Source: Vallitalea okinawensis
GTDB lineage: Bacteria; Bacillota; Clostridia; Lachnospirales; PQDH01
Direction: 5' to 3'
Length of the DNA stretch: 64,000 bases
Assembly: GCF_002964605.1 (NCBI RefSeq)
Contig: NZ_PQDH01000001.1
Coordinates: forward strand, 186,001-250,000
A program made the translations under genes and the position numbers. The stretch's first letter is position 1, and each line of letters starts with the position of its first letter. The notes beneath the pieces were generated by a model that saw nothing but the letters and a program-made list of their open reading frames with translations, did no database searches and had not been told where the DNA came from. Positions 17,715 to 26,562 of this stretch are shown piece by piece.

Positions 17715-18737
17715 CTACCCTACTTTTTTAGGACCTGTCGATCCATTTATTTTTATTTCCGAAGAAATAAATACCCTCTTCAATACTTTCTTTTCAGAAT
17801 TAATCTGCTCAATCAACATTTTCACAGCTTCTTCTCCTAAAACTGAAGGGTTTAAATCCATTTCCGTTAAAGATGGATCAAAACCATAAGTATTGCCATC
17901 ACTAAAAACAGCCACGGATAGATCATCAGGAATTGTTAGACCCAACTCCCTAACTGCATCATATATCCCTCCTACAACTTTACCGCTATCCGCAATAATT
18001 GCTGTAATATTTTTATTTTCTTCAAGAGCTTTTTTTGCATATAGATAGCCGTATTCAATAGAATTCATGTCATCAGGTTTATACTTTAGTAATTCTAGGT
18101 TTGGCGTTTGATTGCTACCAAGCACAGCAAGTTTGTAACCCTTTTCCCTATCATGACTAACTGTTTTATCCTGAGGTGCATTAAGAAACAGTATTTCTCT
18201 ATGCCCTAACTCAATGAGATGATTTGTCAAATTTTCAGCAGTACTTACATTATCATTATCCACATAAGACACCATTTTTTCATATTTCTTTGGTGGTTTT
18301 CCAATTAAGATTAAAGGAATATTTTTCTCTATTCTTTCTTTTATTCGTTTGTCATCCTCAGCAGGGTCTAGCAAAATATCTCCATCAACTGGGTCTGCTG
18401 CTATAAATTCTGTCTTACTATTGAACCTAGATGCCAATGCATTAACCAAAACCCGATACCCTTTAGCATAACAACCCTTGAGTACACCGTTTAATAAGGA
18501 TAAATGAAAACTACTTAATTTCACATTTTCTCCCTGCATACACAAACCAATAATTCTTGTCTCTCTCGTAACCAAACTTTTTGCAAAATAGTTAGGTTTG
18601 TAATGGAGTTCCTTAGCTACCTCCAAGACTTTCTTTTGTACTTCTTCACTGATAGGACGCTTCCCACTAAAAACATTCGATACTGTTGCTTTGGAAACAC
18701 CTGCCCGTTGAGCTACATCATTAATCGTTACCCTCAT
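17715..18737 (-). CDS. LacI-family regulator of the PHP/DUF5054 operon
   Basis: 340 aa. HTH INDVAQRAGVSKATVSNVFSG with hinge YKPNYFAKSL, then a sugar-binding sensor domain. AGAGGT lies 5 bases before the ATG. It is the first gene of a three-gene operon and has palindromic operators in its own promoter (18892-18915) and just upstream of its start (18765-18780), so autoregulation is likely. Confidence 0.92.
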   Translation of the reverse strand: MRVTINDVAQRAGVSKATVSNVFSGKRPISEEVQKKVLEVAKELHYKPNYFAKSLVTRETRIIGLCMQGENVKLSSFHLSLLNGVLKGCYAKGYRVLVNALASRFNSKTEFIAADPVDGDILLDPAEDDKRIKERIEKNIPLILIGKPPKKYEKMVSYVDNDNVSTAENLTNHLIELGHREILFLNAPQDKTVSHDREKGYKLAVLGSNQTPNLELLKYKPDDMNSIEYGYLYAKKALEENKNITAIIADSGKVVGGIYDAVRELGLTIPDDLSVAVFSDGNTYGFDPSLTEMDLNPSVLGEEAVKMLIEQINSEKKVLKRVFISSEIKINGSTGPKKVG

Positions 18738-18764
18738 AATCTACCTCTTTCTATAGGCATATTC

Positions 18765-18780
18765 ATTAAACCGTTTTACT
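18765..18780. promoter_or_regulatory. Auxiliary LacI operator
   Basis: ATTAAACCGTTTTACT repeats the core of the main operator at 18892-18915 and lies between the promoter and the lacI start, centred about 131 bp from the main site. DNA looping or roadblock repression is plausible. Confidence 0.55.
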
Positions 18781-18891
18781 TATTATTATCATGACACTCT
18801 GATTTTAATTTCAACTTATATCACTTTATTCTTTATATACCATAATTATATAACTTATTATCTAGAATTATATATACTTAAACTCTCCAAA

Positions 18892-18915
18892 AATCATTAA
18901 ACCGTTTTAATGATT
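18892..18915. promoter_or_regulatory. Main LacI operator
   Basis: Arms AATCATTAAA (18892-18901) and TTTAATGATT (18906-18915) are perfect inverted repeats around CCGT. It overlaps the expected transcription start of the promoter at 18918-18946, the usual position for repression. Confidence 0.75.
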
Positions 18916-18917
18916 TT

Positions 18918-18946
18918 ATTATATCACTGAAATTTATAATTATCAA
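18918..18946 (-). promoter_or_regulatory. SigA promoter of lacI-PHP-DUF5054 operon
   Basis: TTGATA (18946-18941), a 17-bp spacer and TATAAT (18923-18918) on the minus strand. The operator begins immediately downstream of the -10 box. Confidence 0.8.
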
Positions 18947-18950
18947 CAAA

Positions 18951-18979
18951 AAAAACACTTCCCAAATGGAAGTGTTTTT
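18951..18979. terminator. Terminator after aspS
   Basis: AAAAACACTTCC (18951-18962) and GGAAGTGTTTTT (18968-18979) form a 12-bp stem with a 5-nt loop and T-runs on both strands. It ends the hisS-aspS transcript and insulates the promoter at 18918-18946. Confidence 0.85.
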
Positions 18980-18993
18980 CTATATATACTGTA

Positions 18994-20784
18994 TTAATCA
19001 ATCTTATCAATTTTTAAAGCTAATTCTTCTAACTGCTTATCTTCAACTAAACCAGGAGCTTCAGTCATTAAGCAAGAAGCATCTTTCACCTTAGGGAAAG
19101 CAATAACTTCACGGATGCTCTCTGAACCACTTAATAACATAGCAATACGGTCTAAACCATAAGCCAATCCACCATGAGGTGGTACACCATATTTGAAAGC
19201 ATTTAATAAGAAACCAAATCTTTCGTATGCTTCTTCTTTAGAGAAACCTAATGCTTCAAACATTTTTTCTTGGACTTCTCTTTGGTGAATTCTTATTGAT
19301 CCACCACCAATTTCACAACCGTTTAAGCATAGGTCATAGGCTTTGGCATTAACTTTACCAGGGTCTGTATCTAGTAAAGGAAGATCTTCTTCATTAGGAC
19401 ATGTAAATGGGTGATGTTTTGCTACAAAACGATTAGCATCTTCGTTCCACTCAAGTAGTGGGAAATCAGTTACCCAAACAAACTTAAACTCATCAGAATC
19501 TAAGTATCCTAAACGTTTTGCAATCTCTAATCTTAACTCGCCTAATGTTCGGTAAACAACTTCATTTTTATCAGCTATGAAGAGAATAAGGTCTCCTGGC
19601 TCTGCTTTTACTTCGGCTAAAATATTTTGTACCGTTTCTTCTGAAAGGAACTTAGTAATTGCTGATTTAAGACTTCCATCTTCATTAACTGCAATCCAAG
19701 CCATTCCTTTAGCACCGAAAGTTTTTGCAAATTCACCTAACCAGTCAATTTGTCTTCTTGGTAAACTAGCACATGTCTTCGCATTAATAGCTCTGACACT
19801 TCCGCCACTTTCGATAGCACCGTCAAATACTTTAAATCCGCAACCTTTAACGACTTCTGATAAATCAACAAGTTCTAGATCAAATCGAATATCCGGCTTA
19901 TCTGAACCGTAACGGTCCATTGCTTCTTGATATGTGATACGCTTTATAGGTAATTCAATATCTTGATTCATTACTTCTTTAAAGATTTTTTGCATTAATC
20001 TTTCATTCACATCGATAACATCATCAACATCTACAAATGATAACTCCATATCAATTTGTGTAAACTCAGGTTGACGGTCAGCTCTTAAATCTTCATCTCT
20101 AAAGCATTTAACAATTTGATAATAACGGTCGTAACCTGATAACATCAATAATTGTTTAAAGATTTGGGGTGATTGAGGTAATGCGTAGAAGTTACCAGGA
20201 TGTACTCTACTTGGTACTAAGTAATCTCTAGCACCTTCTGGAGTAGATTTTGTAAGCATTGGTGTCTCAATATCTAAGAAACCTTCCTCATTTAAAAACT
20301 CTCTAGTTATTCTTGCAATATCATGACGCATCATCATCTTTCTTTGTTGATCAGGTCTTCTAAGATCTAAATATCTATACTTTAAACGTAACTCTTCACG
20401 TACATCTGTATCTTCTTCAATTTGGAAAGGTGGTGTCTCTGCATCTGATAATATTCTAAGTGTCGTTGCTCTTACTTCAATCTTACCTGTCTTTAAATTC
20501 GCATTAATCGTCTCTTCAGAACGAGGTTCTACATCACCTTCTACTGCGATAACATATTCACTTCTGATTTTTTCAGCTTTTTCGAATCCAGCTTCTCCAA
20601 TACTATCTCTATCGAATACAACTTGTAATAAGCCTGTTCTATCCCTTAAGTCAACAAAGATAACACCGCCTAAGTCACGTCTTTTTTGTACCCAACCCAT
20701 GATGGTAATTTTATCATTAAGATTTTGTTCGCTCACCTCTGTACAACGGTGCGTTCTTTTTAAACCTAACATTGATTCGCTCAT
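18994..20784 (-). CDS. aspS: Aspartyl-tRNA synthetase
   Basis: 596 aa, the normal length of the bacterial-type enzyme. It has the N-terminal OB anticodon-binding domain (VQKRRDLGGVIFVDLRDRTG), class II motif 2 (FRDEDLRADRQPEFTQ), the bacterial GAD insertion domain (about residues 290-415), and motif 3 (GLAYGLDRIAML). It charges tRNA-Asp. AGGAGGG precedes the ATG. It follows hisS by 58 bases and shares its T-box-controlled transcript. Confidence 0.98.
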   Translation of the reverse strand: MSESMLGLKRTHRCTEVSEQNLNDKITIMGWVQKRRDLGGVIFVDLRDRTGLLQVVFDRDSIGEAGFEKAEKIRSEYVIAVEGDVEPRSEETINANLKTGKIEVRATTLRILSDAETPPFQIEEDTDVREELRLKYRYLDLRRPDQQRKMMMRHDIARITREFLNEEGFLDIETPMLTKSTPEGARDYLVPSRVHPGNFYALPQSPQIFKQLLMLSGYDRYYQIVKCFRDEDLRADRQPEFTQIDMELSFVDVDDVIDVNERLMQKIFKEVMNQDIELPIKRITYQEAMDRYGSDKPDIRFDLELVDLSEVVKGCGFKVFDGAIESGGSVRAINAKTCASLPRRQIDWLGEFAKTFGAKGMAWIAVNEDGSLKSAITKFLSEETVQNILAEVKAEPGDLILFIADKNEVVYRTLGELRLEIAKRLGYLDSDEFKFVWVTDFPLLEWNEDANRFVAKHHPFTCPNEEDLPLLDTDPGKVNAKAYDLCLNGCEIGGGSIRIHQREVQEKMFEALGFSKEEAYERFGFLLNAFKYGVPPHGGLAYGLDRIAMLLSGSESIREVIAFPKVKDASCLMTEAPGLVEDKQLEELALKIDKID

Positions 20785-20842
20785 TATTATCCCTCCTGAT
20801 TATATATTATTTTTACTAATTTCCATTTATTTTAATTTCTTA

Positions 20843-22102
20843 TTATCTAGCTTTCTTGAAGTCTTCTACAAAATTATCAATTGTCACTTCATGCAAATCG
20901 CCAGTTTCCATATTCTTAATTGTGGCCTTATTTTGCTCAATCTCGTCGTCACCAAGAATAACTGAGAATTCTGCGCCAATCTTATTAGCGTACTTCATTT
21001 GAGCTTTTACACTTCTACCAATAATATCACCTTCTGCAGAAATACCAGCTTGTCGTAAATGATAAATGATACCTTGTGACTTAATACCTGCATTATCGCC
21101 AAGTGATCCAATGTAGATATCACGGTGAGCTTTATAAGTTTCTTCACCTTGCTCAGCTTTCATAACCATAACCAAACGTTCCATACCTACTCCAAAACCT
21201 ACTGCTGGCATTGGCTTTCCACCACATTCTTCAATGAGTTTATCGTAGCGCCCACCACCACAAACTGTACCTTGTGAACCAATATCATTAGAAATAAATT
21301 CAAATACTGTTCTTGTATAGTAATCAAGCCCTCTAACAATATTAGGATCTACGATATAAGCAATTCCCATACTATCAAGTATGCTTTGAAGCTTTTTAAA
21401 ATGAGCTTTACACTCTTCATCAAGAACATCTAATACTGCAGGAGCACCCTTTAATATTTCTTGACACCCTTCATTCTTACAATCTAAAGTTCTTAATGGA
21501 TTTTTCTCAAAACGCTCTTGACATGTTGGACATAAATTTTCTAGATTGTCTTTAATAAAACTTTTAAGAGTTTCATTATATTTCTTACGACATTCAGGAC
21601 CGCCTAAGGAATTGATGTGTAATTCAACCTTATTGATACCAACACGGTCAAGTAATGCCTTTGCAATTGCAATAACTTCAGCATCAGCTGCTGGTTCTTC
21701 TGACCCAAATAGTTCTACACCAAATTGATGAAACTGACGAAAACGACCTGCTTGTGGTCTTTCGTAACGAAAGGCTGGTGTAATATAATAGAGTTTTGTT
21801 GGTTGAGCACCAGCAAATAGTTTATTTTCAAGAAAAGCTCTTGCTACTCCAGCTGTTCCTTCAGGCTTAAGGGTAATATCACGATCACCTTTATCTTTAA
21901 AACTATACATTTCTTTTTGAACGATATCAGTTGTTTCACCTACACCTCTTTGAAATAACTCGGTATGTTCAAACATAGGTGTTCTGATCTCTTCAAAACC
22001 AAAGTCTTCCGTTAATTTTCTAATTACTTGTTCAACTTTTCGCCATGTTTTCACTTGATCACCATAAAGATCTTGCGTACCTCTAGGCGCTTTTGTAATC
22101 AT
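20843..22102 (-). CDS. hisS: Histidyl-tRNA synthetase
   Basis: 419 aa. Class II motif 1/2 region (RTPMFEHTELFQRGVGETTD; FRYERPQAGRFRQFHQFGVE), the histidine-specific RGLDYYTRTVFE loop, and a C-terminal anticodon-binding domain. It charges tRNA-His. A Cys set (CPTCQERF, LDCKNEGC) around residues 192-212 is the zinc-like insertion common in Firmicutes HisRS. It is the first gene after the T-box leader and is cotranscribed with aspS. Confidence 0.98.
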   Translation of the reverse strand: MITKAPRGTQDLYGDQVKTWRKVEQVIRKLTEDFGFEEIRTPMFEHTELFQRGVGETTDIVQKEMYSFKDKGDRDITLKPEGTAGVARAFLENKLFAGAQPTKLYYITPAFRYERPQAGRFRQFHQFGVELFGSEEPAADAEVIAIAKALLDRVGINKVELHINSLGGPECRKKYNETLKSFIKDNLENLCPTCQERFEKNPLRTLDCKNEGCQEILKGAPAVLDVLDEECKAHFKKLQSILDSMGIAYIVDPNIVRGLDYYTRTVFEFISNDIGSQGTVCGGGRYDKLIEECGGKPMPAVGFGVGMERLVMVMKAEQGEETYKAHRDIYIGSLGDNAGIKSQGIIYHLRQAGISAEGDIIGRSVKAQMKYANKIGAEFSVILGDDEIEQNKATIKNMETGDLHEVTIDNFVEDFKKAR

Positions 22103-22154
22103 ACCATTTCCTCCTACCCATATTTAAGTTGTATATAAAACCTTTTTACGCATC

Positions 22155-22405
22155 AAAAAATCCCTGACAGAAAATCTCTGTCAGGGACGAATATATCCGT
22201 GGTGCCACCCTGTTTAAAGCATTCACCATGCTTTATCTCAAGAGTCCTTTAACGGGGACAAATCGTATTACCTTTTCAGTAATCGCTCCAAGGTGTCTTT
22301 CAGTTAACATTCTATCAAGAAGCTTCCAGTCTACGACTTCTTTCCCTGTTCATAGAAAATAGCTAACTTACTCTTCTCTTCCTCGCTTTAGCGTGTTATA
22401 GTTAT
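22155..22405 (-). ncRNA. T-box riboswitch leader of hisS-aspS
   Basis: The minus strand carries the T-box consensus AGGGTGGCACCACGG (22211-22197), which pairs with uncharged tRNA NCCA. The terminator is TCCCTGACAG / CTGTCAGGGA (22187-22178 with 22170-22161) followed by TTTTTT (22160-22155). Stem I begins near 22390; an AGTTAGC/GTTAACT helix frames the specifier loop GAAAGACAC. GAC (22297-22295, Asp) overlaps CAC (22295-22293, His) there. GAC is followed by a purine, as is usual, so Asp is the favoured specifier. Uncharged tRNA would favour antitermination and expression of both synthetases. Confidence 0.92.
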
Positions 22406-22411
22406 TTATTA

Positions 22412-22440
22412 ATTTTATTGGTATTCGACCACTTTGTCAA
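22412..22440 (-). promoter_or_regulatory. Promoter of the T-box-hisS-aspS transcript
   Basis: TTGACA (22440-22435), a 17-bp spacer and TAAAAT (22417-22412) on the minus strand place the start just before T-box stem I. Confidence 0.7.
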
Positions 22441-22527
22441 GTACTAATTTAATATTTATATATGTTCCCCATATTTTTCATCTTCTATTCTGACTTTTAA
22501 TAGAATATAGACAAGTTATATGACTGA

Positions 22528-24450
22528 TTAAGTAATTGGTAGTATGTAGTAGTCATTCGCATAATAAATACGCTTACCGTCAGTCGATAGACCAATAACA
22601 TTTCCATCACCAATTTTGGTGACTTCATTGTTTGTTAGGTCATATAGAAAGAGTTCATCAAAATCACTAAAGACCATACGATGATCGTCAATGAACAAAG
22701 GTGAACTTAAATAACGTCCATCTATTGTACACCTGTCTTCTCCTTTGATGATATAATAATCATGTGGTATACCCCAACTATAGTAATCATCATACTTTTG
22801 AAGTAGTTTGATAGAATACCTACTGTCCATTTTTAGTGCAAATGCATCTTTCTCAAAGACTTCTGTTTCATTGGTTAAAATATTGGTTTTCATCAAATCA
22901 ACTTTTACATCTGTTGAGAATTGATCTCCAGTTGCTTGGTCATAGATAATTTCTTCATTAGAAAACCATTGGACATCAATGACATCAAATCCACCAAAAG
23001 CAGCTGCCTGAATAAATTGAATAGGCTCTTCATTACGATATATGAGATTACCAGATAAATCATATACAACTATATAGCCATCAATAACACAACTTATTTT
23101 ATCCTTATTAGGCGATAAACTTATATCAGTTAATCCAATATTTTTTACGTCGTGTTCTATCTTAACTATGTTACTCTCCTCTTTTGTATGTAAATTATAG
23201 TTGCTTAAAGTTTCAGTTGCATGATCAAAGTAAATGACATTTTCATTATCTACCATGACCCCATCTCCCCACGGTGCTAAGGATAAACAATAGGGTAAGT
23301 TAAGCTGATCAAGCGTTTCAAGTTGATCATCATCTAATGAGTAAACATAGTTATGTACTTTATCAGTAAGCAATATATAGTTCCCGACACTATTTTGCCT
23401 CATGATAGCATACTGAATATCATGTAAAGTCACTTCTGATTGAGAACTACCAGTATCAATATCATAACTCATAATCCTAACGGCTGGTTTCGTAGAGAAG
23501 TACAGCCCATTTCCAATTGGGAAACCATTGGTATCTTCAGACATATGAAAATCTAAAGCATACAAATAATCCTCAGCTATAAAACTTTCAATGTTGATAC
23601 GTAATGCATGATTATTGACCCAAATCATATCATATTGAGATCCTTTTAATTTATCAACAATGATAGCTTCCACACTTTCTTGATTAACAAAGTTTGAAAA
23701 TTTGATTTCAATGATCTTTGGCTCATCTGTTAAGAGCAATTCAGCATTAATAACATCAGGTGTATCCGTACCATCAGGATAATGCCACTGTTTATCTAAA
23801 CCCATTACTAAAAAATCAGCTGTGGTTCCAGGTATTACTTCTATTAATAATTCTTTTGTTCCATCAAGAATTTTTCCTTCTAAAGGTATCTTAATACTAT
23901 GTAACCCTGTATCATTGATATTTATCAATAGTCGATTGTCAAAGCTTCTTATATCTTTATAACCAGCATTCATTTCAATAAATTCATGTACAAAGTTATC
24001 TTTGACAACTTCGTTATAGGATAATGCTACAGTAATGTTATCACCATAAAACGGAAACTGTATCTTATCTGCTTCCTTTAATACTACATCCATGTCATAA
24101 GATAAATAACCTTTATCTGTACTTATACGCACTTTTGGATACTGATCTTTTATTTCATACTCCTCTGAAATGTATATTTCTTCAACTTCTACATTAGCTG
24201 CCTCTTCTACTATAGCAAAGTCTTCACTTTTAAGGTCTTGAATCTCTTCACTAAATTCTATCCTTAACTCTTCCACTTCATCTTCTTTAATTATCTCTTT
24301 TTTGTCATTATCTTTCTTACCTTCATCATCGGATTGCAATTCATTGATAATATTGACTGCTTCATCATCAATATTCCTTTGATTAACACTTGAACAGCTC
24401 ATGAGTAGGAGTGGTAATGCAAGCCAAAATAAAGACTTAAAGTATTTCAT
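22528..24450 (-). CDS. Large secreted lipoprotein, beta-propeller-like, function unknown
   Basis: 640 aa from the ATG at 24450, which has GGAGG 8 bases upstream. A lipoprotein signal (MKYFKSLFWLALPLLLMSC) gives Cys19 as the lipidated residue. An acidic Asp/Glu/Lys linker (to about residue 95) leads to beta-rich Ig-like segments. The C-terminal half has repeated blade-like segments (NYVYSLDDDQ, VIYFDHATETL, IVVYDLSGNLIY, LFLYDLTNNEV) as in WD40/TolB-type propellers. It is not recognised as a named family. It lies divergent from the GntR-ABC operon and downstream of no obvious partner. Confidence 0.7.
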   Translation of the reverse strand: MKYFKSLFWLALPLLLMSCSSVNQRNIDDEAVNIINELQSDDEGKKDNDKKEIIKEDEVEELRIEFSEEIQDLKSEDFAIVEEAANVEVEEIYISEEYEIKDQYPKVRISTDKGYLSYDMDVVLKEADKIQFPFYGDNITVALSYNEVVKDNFVHEFIEMNAGYKDIRSFDNRLLININDTGLHSIKIPLEGKILDGTKELLIEVIPGTTADFLVMGLDKQWHYPDGTDTPDVINAELLLTDEPKIIEIKFSNFVNQESVEAIIVDKLKGSQYDMIWVNNHALRINIESFIAEDYLYALDFHMSEDTNGFPIGNGLYFSTKPAVRIMSYDIDTGSSQSEVTLHDIQYAIMRQNSVGNYILLTDKVHNYVYSLDDDQLETLDQLNLPYCLSLAPWGDGVMVDNENVIYFDHATETLSNYNLHTKEESNIVKIEHDVKNIGLTDISLSPNKDKISCVIDGYIVVYDLSGNLIYRNEEPIQFIQAAAFGGFDVIDVQWFSNEEIIYDQATGDQFSTDVKVDLMKTNILTNETEVFEKDAFALKMDSRYSIKLLQKYDDYYSWGIPHDYYIIKGEDRCTIDGRYLSSPLFIDDHRMVFSDFDELFLYDLTNNEVTKIGDGNVIGLSTDGKRIYYANDYYILPIT

Positions 24451-24542
24451 CATCTGTACCTCCAATAAACTATTATTTCTCCATCTCGCACTATGCATAT
24501 TATACTAGTAAACCCAATAAATAGCAAATACTATCAAACCTA

Positions 24543-24571
24543 TTGACAATGATATTAGTTAGTGGTATAGT
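24543..24571 (+). promoter_or_regulatory. SigA promoter of the GntR-ABC operon
   Basis: TTGACA (24543-24548), a 17-bp spacer and TATAGT (24566-24571) form a strong promoter directly followed by the operator at 24569-24596. Confidence 0.85.
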
Positions 24572-24596
24572 TGGTTACATAAGTAACTAACCAACT
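24569..24596. promoter_or_regulatory. GntR (YtrA-type) operator palindrome
   Basis: Arms AGTTGGTT (24569-24576) and AACCAACT (24589-24596) are perfect inverted repeats, with an inner GTTAC-ATAA-GTAAC pair. It overlaps the -10 and transcription start, consistent with autorepression by the first gene. Confidence 0.75.
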
Positions 24597-24608
24597 AAGG
24601 TGGTGTTT

Positions 24609-24977
24609 ATGAAACTAGATGTTAATTCAACTACGCCAATTTATATTCAAGTTGCTGAAATGATTGAAACGATGATTTTGGATGGTAGTCTAAATGAAGG
24701 AGATCAAATTCCATCTACAAATCAACTCGCAGCAATGTATACCCTGAATCCTGCCACAGTACGAAAAGGTTTTAATTTACTAACAGATCAAGGTATCATT
24801 TATAAAAAGAGAGGGCTAGGTATGTTTGTAAAAGAAGGGTCAAAGGAACAAATAAAAGAACAACGTAAAGAACAGTTTTATCAAGATTACATTTTAAAGA
24901 TGTTAAGCGAGAGTGTAAAACTAGGTATTAATAAAACACAAATCATTGAAATGATTCAAAACAGTGAGGTGAATTAA
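24609..24977 (+). CDS. GntR-family (YtrA subfamily) repressor
   Basis: 122 aa. It consists only of a winged HTH (IYIQVAEMIETMILDGSLNEGDQIPSTNQLAAMY, then NPATVRKGFNLLTDQGIIYKKRGLGMFV) and a short helical tail that dimerises in YtrA proteins; there is no effector-binding domain. The start at 24609 has AAGGTGG 5 bases upstream. It heads an operon with an ABC ATPase and permease, the usual YtrA arrangement, in which cell-envelope-active antibiotics are the common inducers. Confidence 0.92.
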   Translation: MKLDVNSTTPIYIQVAEMIETMILDGSLNEGDQIPSTNQLAAMYTLNPATVRKGFNLLTDQGIIYKKRGLGMFVKEGSKEQIKEQRKEQFYQDYILKMLSESVKLGINKTQIIEMIQNSEVN

Positions 24978-24978
24978 G

Positions 24979-25836
24979 ATGAGTTCATTAATTACTTGTA
25001 GCCATGTTTCAAAAAAATATGATAAAGATTTTTTCGCCTTAAAAGATGTTAATCTCTCTTTTGAAAAGGGTAAGATTTATGGTTTAATTGGTAGAAATGG
25101 TGCTGGTAAAACCACATTATTAAAGGCATTAATCCAGCAACTATTTCCAACAAACGGGGAAATAAGGTTAACAGATGATATCAAAGTATGTCTATCCCGT
25201 GACTATCAGCATTTTTTCCTTAAACAAAAATGTTCTGCCATTCTCCAACTAGCTAGAGAGATGTATCCTAAATGGGATAAAGATTTTGAGAAAGAGCTTA
25301 TCAAACAACTTCAGTTTCCATATAAAAAAGTATATGAAAAAATATCTCGCGGTAATCAAAATATGCTCAGTATCATTATTGCTCTTTGTAGTAAGGCAGA
25401 TATTATCCTTCTAGATGAGCCCTATACAGGATTAGACCCTGTTAATCGTAAAATCATCTATCAACATATAATACAACTTAATGAAGAGGAAGATATTACT
25501 TTTATCATATCCAGTCACCTGATTACTGAACTAGAAAACATGCTTCAACAGGTTATCATGATTGATTCTGGTCAGGTCATTATAGATGATGAATTAGAAG
25601 CAGTTAAAAGTAAAGCTTTTCGCTTCACTGGTGTAGAAGAAATACTCAATAAAGAATTAAAAGGGTTGAACATCATTGCTCGTGAAAAGTTAGGGAATCA
25701 ACTAATCATTGATGTCTACGACTTTATTGATGAAAATACATTAGGCACACTAGAAAAAGTAGGAATTCATGTATCACTTCTGGATTTACAAGAACTTATG
25801 GTTGGTCTTACAATGAAAGGAGGGGCTTTAATATGA
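24979..25836 (+). CDS. ABC transporter ATPase (YtrB-type)
   Basis: 285 aa. Walker A GRNGAGKTT (around residue 40), Walker B DIILLDEPYTGLDP, and the His switch SSHLITELE. The ABC signature is the degenerate ISRGNQN rather than LSGGQ, which is common in YtrB-like exporters controlled by a GntR repressor. It begins one base after the repressor's stop and overlaps the permease by 4 bases. Confidence 0.92.
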   Translation: MSSLITCSHVSKKYDKDFFALKDVNLSFEKGKIYGLIGRNGAGKTTLLKALIQQLFPTNGEIRLTDDIKVCLSRDYQHFFLKQKCSAILQLAREMYPKWDKDFEKELIKQLQFPYKKVYEKISRGNQNMLSIIIALCSKADIILLDEPYTGLDPVNRKIIYQHIIQLNEEEDITFIISSHLITELENMLQQVIMIDSGQVIIDDELEAVKSKAFRFTGVEEILNKELKGLNIIAREKLGNQLIIDVYDFIDENTLGTLEKVGIHVSLLDLQELMVGLTMKGGALI

Positions 25837-26495
25837 AATTAATAATGACACTTAATAAAGCTATTTTACGGGAATTATTCCTCCCTTTCACCATATGCTT
25901 AGGCAGTTTCTTAGCTGTATGGGTCGGCTTATATATTACTGGTTTAATGAATTTAGAAGACCTTACTAGCAGTATCGGTGGTTCTTTGATCAATGTATTT
26001 TTGATCTTCTCTATGATTTTAATATTTGATTTTTTAAGTACAAAGAGTAGAATATTGATTACACTTAATTATGATCGAGGGTTTATTGCCAAATATAACT
26101 TAGTGCTACATTTATTGCTTATTCTTATTAATAGCCTCATCATTATAAGTGGTGTAGCCTTTACAAGCTTCATAGTAATTAATGGTGAAGTCTTATCAGA
26201 AACAACCTATAGTTTTACTGGCAATTTCTTGACAGCATTTATTGCATTGTTGTTACTAATTGATTATATTAGCACAATAATTTGTGTTTTCATTAACTAT
26301 GGAAAAACATCAGGTTTCTTATATTTGACAGCCACCCTAATCATTATCGGTTTTATCCTTATTCAGTACACCTCAACACTCTATAGCTTTTACAATCAAT
26401 CTCCTTTAATTTTTAGTCTCATTATAGGTACATTATGCTTACTTATGGAAGTATTTATTTACCGGGAAATAAAGCATTTTGAAATAAAAAGATAA
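25833..26495 (+). CDS. ABC transporter permease subunit
   Basis: 220 aa with about six hydrophobic helices (for example LFLPFTICLGSFLAVWVGLYI, LHLLLILINSLIIISG, FLTAFIALLLLIDYIST). The ATGA overlap with the ATPase gene implies translational coupling. It is probably the membrane half of an efflux or envelope-stress transporter. There is no recognisable substrate motif. Confidence 0.8.
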   Translation: MKLIMTLNKAILRELFLPFTICLGSFLAVWVGLYITGLMNLEDLTSSIGGSLINVFLIFSMILIFDFLSTKSRILITLNYDRGFIAKYNLVLHLLLILINSLIIISGVAFTSFIVINGEVLSETTYSFTGNFLTAFIALLLLIDYISTIICVFINYGKTSGFLYLTATLIIIGFILIQYTSTLYSFYNQSPLIFSLIIGTLCLLMEVFIYREIKHFEIKR

Positions 26496-26520
26496 AATAT
26501 AGATTGAAGAAATGTTTTTT

Positions 26521-26562
26521 GCTCATACTAACTCTATACTCAAAGGAGTGGTTAGTATGAGC
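26521..26562 (+). promoter_or_regulatory. 12-bp palindrome enclosing the azoR start codon
   Basis: GCTCATACTAAC (26521-26532) is the exact complement of GTTAGTATGAGC (26551-26562). The ATG (26557) is inside the 3' arm and the AAAGGAG ribosome-binding site (26542-26548) is in the 18-nt loop. It could be a repressor operator or an RNA hairpin limiting initiation. Confidence 0.65.
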
